NCBI GenBank assembly: GCA_003667245.1
Contig: RCNN01000010.1
Span: 1 to 64,000, forward strand
Length of the DNA stretch: 64,000 nt
Origin: Heterostelium multicystogenum
Taxonomy: Eukaryota; Evosea; Eumycetozoa; Acytosteliales; Acytosteliaceae
Reading direction: 5' to 3'
In this document: positions 59,441 through 64,000 of the stretch, piece by piece
Layout of the letters: the number at the start of each line of letters is the position of its first letter
Numbering within the stretch: the stretch's first letter is position 1
The notes under the pieces: generated by a model
Database searches by the model: none
What the model was told of the DNA's origin: nothing
Seen by the model: the letters and a program-made list of their open reading frames with translations, nothing else
Made by a program: the position numbers and the translations under genes

Positions 59441-61081
59441 ATGCCACCAAAACCTTTTATTAATAAGAAAAATGCTCAAGTATATAGTTTGGTACAATCA
59501 TCTTCGAGAGATAGATACGGTCGTGAAGTATCGCAGGTCGATTTGGTTGAACAAAAGGTGGGTACTATTACTTTACTTGGACTCAACAGCTGACGAGAGG
59601 AATCTAGACTATACTAGATAGATAAAAACTAGTGTGTTTGGATGGATAGATAGATAGGTGCATAGATGATTAGTTGAATCTATACTAATATGAGACATTT
59701 CATCCCGTTTGAATCGAATAGAGCAAAAATAGTACTGTAAAAGAAGAACAATATGAAGGAAGTGATGCTGAAGACTATTATGATGATGAATACTACGATG
59801 ATGATGAGTATTATGACGATGAAGAGTATTATGATGATGATGATGATGACTATGAACAGTCTGGATCTGGTAAAGATAAAGTTACAAGAGATTTAGAAAA
59901 GGACGATTTGCATTTGCTTGGTTCAAGAATGATGGTTACGATTACAGCCAACATATGAAGCCAATTGGTGGTGGTATTTTCATTCCTGCTATATATGACA
60001 TGAACGAGTTGAAGAAACATAAGGGTGGTATTTTGGAGCTGGTACAGCCAAGTCAACCCACCCCATATATGTATGGTCTTGAAGAGATCAGTAAAAACTA
60101 TGTAAAAAGATGGTGAGTACCTCCGACTATAGATTGTGAATTTGTTATAAGTGACTAACCAATTGATAACTCTGATGATCATGGTGATATATAGAGAAGG
60201 AACTCAAGGGTAAAGTCGATGATGATATTATTGAGGCTTTGGCAGAGGATGGCGGTGAATTCGAAGAGCTGGACGATGATTTCATTCTACAGGCTAATGG
60301 AGGTACTTTGGATGGTCTTGAAAAAGAGGTTAGAGAGACTCAGAGACGTTTGAAGCAGATGGAGTTGCTCGATGAGGACGATGAATTATACTATGACGAG
60401 GACGAGGATAATGTAGATGGAAAGAGAGCAAGACGACCAGCAGATAATCACTTTGACGAGCAGCTTAATCTTGCACTAGAAGAGTATGACGACGATGACA
60501 TTGGAGAGCTTGACAAAGAGCGTGCTCAAGGTACATTGAGTACAGACGCCTACAAAGATGTTTTTGACGAATTTATTGCCGACTACGAAGCCAATCACAA
60601 ACCACTACACGAACAAATCGAGATTTTAAAGAGTAAAGACAAGAATATTCCACTGACAGAGGAAGAAAAGAAAAATATCATCGAGAGAGACTGGGATGCA
60701 GAGGAAGAAGAGGAGGTATCCGAGGAGGAAGAGAAGGAGCAATGGGATTGCGAAACCATCTTGACTACCTACTCAAATATATACAATCATCCAAAGCTTA
60801 TCAAGGAGATAGCCCCAATCAAACTTTCCAAAAAGACTGGTATGCCACTTGGTGTTTTGAACCAAAAGAAGAAGCAACAAGAGGCTGAAGAGGAAGAGGA
60901 AGAAGTCAGAGTAAATCTTGGACAATCTAGAAAGAACGAAACAAAGGAAGAAAAGAGAGCAAGAAAGAAGGCTTTGAAGGAAGAGAAGAGAGAGAACAAG
61001 CAGGTGAAGAAAGAATTGAAGCAAGCATTCAAATCGGAGGAAATCAAAACAGATGAACGTTCTCAAATCACAGAAGCTTAA
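59441..61081 (+). CDS. ltv1: LTV1, 40S ribosome biogenesis/export factor
   Basis: LTV1 binds pre-40S particles (near uS3 and eS10) and is released before final maturation. Exon 1 59441-59557 (MPPKPFINKKNAQVYSLVQS, QVDLVEQK), exon 2 59722-60112 with an acidic Tyr/Asp run, then GYDYSQHMKPIGGG, IFIPAIYD; exon 3 about 60195-61081 with LDDDFILQANGG, FDEQLNLALEEYDDDDIGEL, DKERAQGTLS, WDCETILTTYSNIYNHPKLI, KLSKKTGMPLGVLNQKK and RKNETKEEKRARKKALKEEK. EEYDDDDIGEL and WDCETILTTYSNIYNHP are diagnostic. Breaks near 59905 (after the acidic run) and at the exon 2/3 junction. About 465 residues, normal length. The sequence from 60239 is only its C-terminal two thirds. Confidence 0.93.
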
Positions 61082-61238
61082 TAAATTGGTATCAATTCAG
61101 TATTGATGTACATTACTAGGATTTTAATAAATAGACCAACCAACATGACGAAAGAATAAAAGACAAATTTTTGCGACTTATTTGTTTGTGGAGTAAAGTA
61201 ACTATAGTAATGTTATAAATTTAATTTAATGAATTCAT

Positions 61239-63243
61239 TTAAAATAGTAGATCAAAGTTGTTTGAGTTGTTGGCGGTGTTGTTTGTATTGAAATTGTTGG
61301 CGGTATTATTCATTGGTGAAATTGGTGAGTTGTTATTGGCAAAGTTGTTGGCAAATCCAGAATTATTGGAAGCTGCTGGTGTTGATGGCTTTGCTGGTGA
61401 TGCAAACATCTTTGAGTCTAATGAAGCAAATTGACTTGGTGGTTTCGATGTAGTTGTGCTATTGTTGATTCCACTAGCTCCACCAAATGTGTTTCCACCC
61501 ATCAAATTGGGTTGATGTCCACCTGGAGGTGGCAAGAATGCATTGAAAGTATTGTTGTTCATGCCTCCATTCATTGGCATCATTCCACCGTTCATTGGCA
61601 TCATTCCGCCATTCATTGGCATACCTCCATTTGGCATCATTCCACCATTCATTGGCATCATACCACCGTTCATTGGCATACCACCATTCATTGGCATCAT
61701 TCCACCATTCATACCACCATTCATTGGCATACCTCCATTGGGCATCATTCTATTCATACCATTGTTCATACCACCGTTCATTGGCATCATACCATTGTTC
61801 ATTGGCATCATACCACCATTCATTCCTCCATTAATCATTCCTCCATTCATTCCTCCATTCATTCCACCATTCATTCCACCATTCATTGGCATCATTCCAC
61901 TATTCATTCTTCCATTCATTCCACCATTCATACCAAATGAATTGTTACTAAAGCTGTTGTTGCTTGGAGAAGATGTATTTCCACTTGCCAGTGGATCAAA
62001 GTTAAATGATTGTTTTGGTGCTGGTGGATTTGGATTAAAATCTTTTAAAATATTAAATTAATATTACTATTAGATTTTCAAAAGTTAAAGATGCTATCGA
62101 CATACCATCATCTATCAAATTCTTGCTAGTACCATTTGGTGCAGAGTGCCATTCAAATTGGTCGTCCATGAGTGAAGCTTTTGGTTTAGGTAGTGGTATT
62201 GATACATTGTTATTATTTGTTTTGGAATGGTGTTATTGCTGTTGTTGCTGCTGCTACTGTGGAAGGATGAGAATCCGTCATCTCCTCTGTGATTATTGTT
62301 GCTGCTGCTACTGTGGAAAGATGAGAATCCATCATCTCCTCCTCTATTATTGCTGAAACCATCGTCTCTGAATCCACCATGGTTATTGCTATTATTTCTA
62401 CCACTGTTGTGGTTATTGTTTCGACCATGGTTGTTATCATATCCATTGTTGTTTTCTACCATGATTGCTATCATATCCATTGTTTCTTCCACTGTTATTA
62501 TGGTTGTTGTATCCATTGCTTCTTCCAGAGGAATGGCTGTCATAACCATTGTCATTGTCGTAACCGTTATTTCTACGGTTGTCGTGGAAAGAATTGAACT
62601 CGTTGGATGAGTTATTTCTCTGATATTGCTCATTGTAGTTCTCTTTGTGGTTTCATTGAATCCACCACCACCTCTTCTCATTTGTGATGCACTACGATAA
62701 CCTGAAGATGCACCATCTGGTTTTGTGAACTCTTTTCTTTCATATTTTGCACGAATGAATTGTTCCAATGAGCTTTTGGAGGCGTCAGTGGTTAGTAGCT
62801 ATATACATCATCAAAACACAAATCTCTACTTACTAGGAGTCAGCATTTGAGTCGGGCTTTCTGAATCCACTTGGAAGATACTCTTCGTAGATCTGATTTG
62901 ATTTTTTGTTACCATGTTTTTCATTCCCTCCAAGAGCTCTGGTGTCCATTTATCGAGTGACACCGATCTAACCTTTGAGATATGAACACCGAGTGATCTG
63001 TGAATACCAGAGCATTTCATGCAAATGAAAAATACCAAGATTGGTAGATGCCCATCTTGGTGCTGTAATCATCAACCAAGTAATAATACTATTAATAACT
63101 GTCTTGATTGAATTGTCATATTCGTTCAAATCATACCTTTAGTGTTACAATCGGCGCATTGTTTATTTTCATCCTGCTTTAATAAATCCTCAAGTACAGC
63201 AATGCATGCTTGACTGACTTTTTTCGTCTTTAATTGAATTCAT
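61239..63243 (-). CDS. ArfGAP protein (SMAP/AGFG-like) with MPMNGGM repeats
   Basis: ArfGAP domains stimulate GTP hydrolysis by Arf and act in coat-vesicle traffic. From ATG 63243 (MNSIKDEK): [32 protein letters not shown], then [37 protein letters not shown]. The zinc finger is C-x2-C-x16-C-x2-C, and the catalytic Arg is in IHRSLG. Next come [20 protein letters not shown] and [11 protein letters not shown], as in SMAP-type proteins. The C-terminal half is an Asn/Gly/Arg-rich region (62200-62640), a clathrin-box-free linker, then dozens of Met-Asn-Gly-Gly units (61561-61930) and NNFDLLF at the end. Introns near 62045-62103, 62770-62833 and 63064-63137. Breaks near 63215, 63040, 62935, 62640, 62460 and 62210. 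About 590 residues. Confidence 0.85.
61561..61930 (-). repeat. Tandem repeat coding MPMNGGM units
   Basis: Imperfect 12-30 nt units built from ATGAATGGTGG(A/T/C) and ATGATGCCAATGAAT on the minus strand, read in frame as Met/Asn/Gly/Pro repeats of the ArfGAP protein. Confidence 0.9.
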
Positions 63244-64000
63244 ATTGCTACTATTATTATTTTGTGTGTTAGTTCTCCTATTGTTATAAAGTTTGAATGA
63301 TGGTGATCATTGTAATGATTATTATTAGGATACATTTTTGGAAATTAAAAAGAGGAATAGAAAGGCAATAAATTATATTTTATAAATTTATAAAATATAG
63401 ATAAAATAAGATTATAGCTATTTGATTTGATTCTATCTATTTAATAATAAACTAAACTAACTAACTAAACTAACTAAACTAAACAAACAAAACTTGAATA
63501 ATTAACAAAAACTAACCCCAAACTCAACTCTCCAATTCTGTTGATGTGTTGTTGTTATTGTTCTGTTTTGTGTACGTGGTGGTTAGATGTAGAATGGATT
63601 ATAAAAATAATGAAATGAAATGTGTGTAATATTAAAATTAATAATAATTGAATATAATGTGTTGTTGTTGTTTTTTTGTTTTTTGTTTAGAATGTAGAGA
63701 TGAGTTATTATGATTGTGTGAAGATTGGCTTGTTGTTATTTTTTATTGACTTGATTGTGTGAAATGAGGTGAGAGATTGATTTTTGTATTTTTATCAACA
63801 CAGTAGCTGTAGCATCAGATATCTAAAGATTATAAATAAGCCAGTGCTGCAGTATGACATTAACAGCTATGAATGATAATAATACAAGTTATATTTCAAA
63901 ATGATCGATAATATTAAAGTCATTGAGTGAGGTCTTGCATAGTGGAGATTGAAAACAAACTATTGATTCATTCATTTGAAATGTTGCTTATTCTAATAAA
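63244..64000. other. Right-edge intergenic region
   Basis: Promoter side of the ArfGAP gene. CTAACTAAACTAA repeat at 63455-63495, T tract near 63670. A possible first exon of a plus-strand gene begins at 63854 (MTLTAMNDNNTSYISK, then DNIKVI up to a GTGAGG donor near 63929), cut off by the window edge; weak. Confidence 0.4.

Noticed and set aside
61431..62061. Plus-strand [11 protein letters not shown] and IGIIPPFIG repeat proteins
   Set aside because: Antisense reading of the Met-Asn-Gly-Gly repeat of the ArfGAP gene.

Overview
The window is nuclear DNA from a eukaryote, most likely a dictyostelid social amoeba. The evidence is AT-rich intergenic DNA full of poly-T, TATA and triplet repeats, moderately GC-richer exons, short AT-rich GT-AG introns (about 60-125 nt, donors mostly GTATGT or GTAAGT), long polyQ/polyN/polyT tracts inside proteins, and a gene set that fits Amoebozoa (calnexin, annexin, F-box/LRR and IPT/TIG membrane proteins). 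I cannot name the species from sequence alone. Genes are dense, on both strands, with many head-to-head and tail-to-tail pairs and no operons.

Layout: 1-4443 carries proteasome ATPase Rpt4 (cut by the left edge), CIAO2B/FAM96B (cytosolic Fe-S assembly), spermidine synthase and HMG-CoA lyase. 5695-12192 carries a four-repeat annexin, a small unrecognised gene, WDR83/MORG1 and a protein with three CUE/UBA-like segments. 12373-20155 is the large trafficking scaffold MON2 back to back with calnexin. 20709-24475 holds an IPT/TIG type I membrane protein, an unrecognised single-pass membrane protein and a polyQ EH-domain protein. 25759-29769 has DR1/NC2-beta, mitochondrial ribosomal L24 and MAK16. 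29792-37156 has a Mis18-domain protein, a tetraspan membrane protein, a small secreted candidate, a two-helix membrane protein and COP9 subunit 7. 37734-44405 has a CLASP-like TOG protein, NPRL2 (GATOR1) and a SAP-domain nuclear protein. 44487-52445 has a CxxC zinc-finger protein with His/Pro repeats, an F-box/LRR protein, a reverse-transcriptase-like protein and urocanase. 52996-63243 has a polyQ bZIP factor, an N-myristoylation-type LRR protein, a decayed coding stretch, LTV1 and an ArfGAP.

The genes are mostly independent housekeeping functions: ribosome biogenesis (MAK16, LTV1), protein turnover (Rpt4, CSN7), membrane traffic (MON2, EH protein, ArfGAP, annexin), nutrient signalling (NPRL2), chromosome and transcription (Mis18, DR1, SAP, bZIP) and metabolism (urocanase, HMG-CoA lyase, spermidine synthase).

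Two features dominate the reading. First, about two thirds of otherwise well conserved genes contain one to several single-base frame breaks in conserved domains, while annexin, WDR83, the CUE protein, MAK16, CSN7, the tetraspan and the SAP protein read cleanly. This looks like uncorrected indels in a draft assembly rather than biology. Second, several stretches between genes still read as protein: a 537-nt single frame divided by five stops (58600-59136), a two-frame remnant (27946-28193) and a small secreted-protein candidate (33576-33843). The most unusual intact-looking locus is the reverse-transcriptase-like gene at 47412-50087, with no mobile-element hallmarks seen around it.
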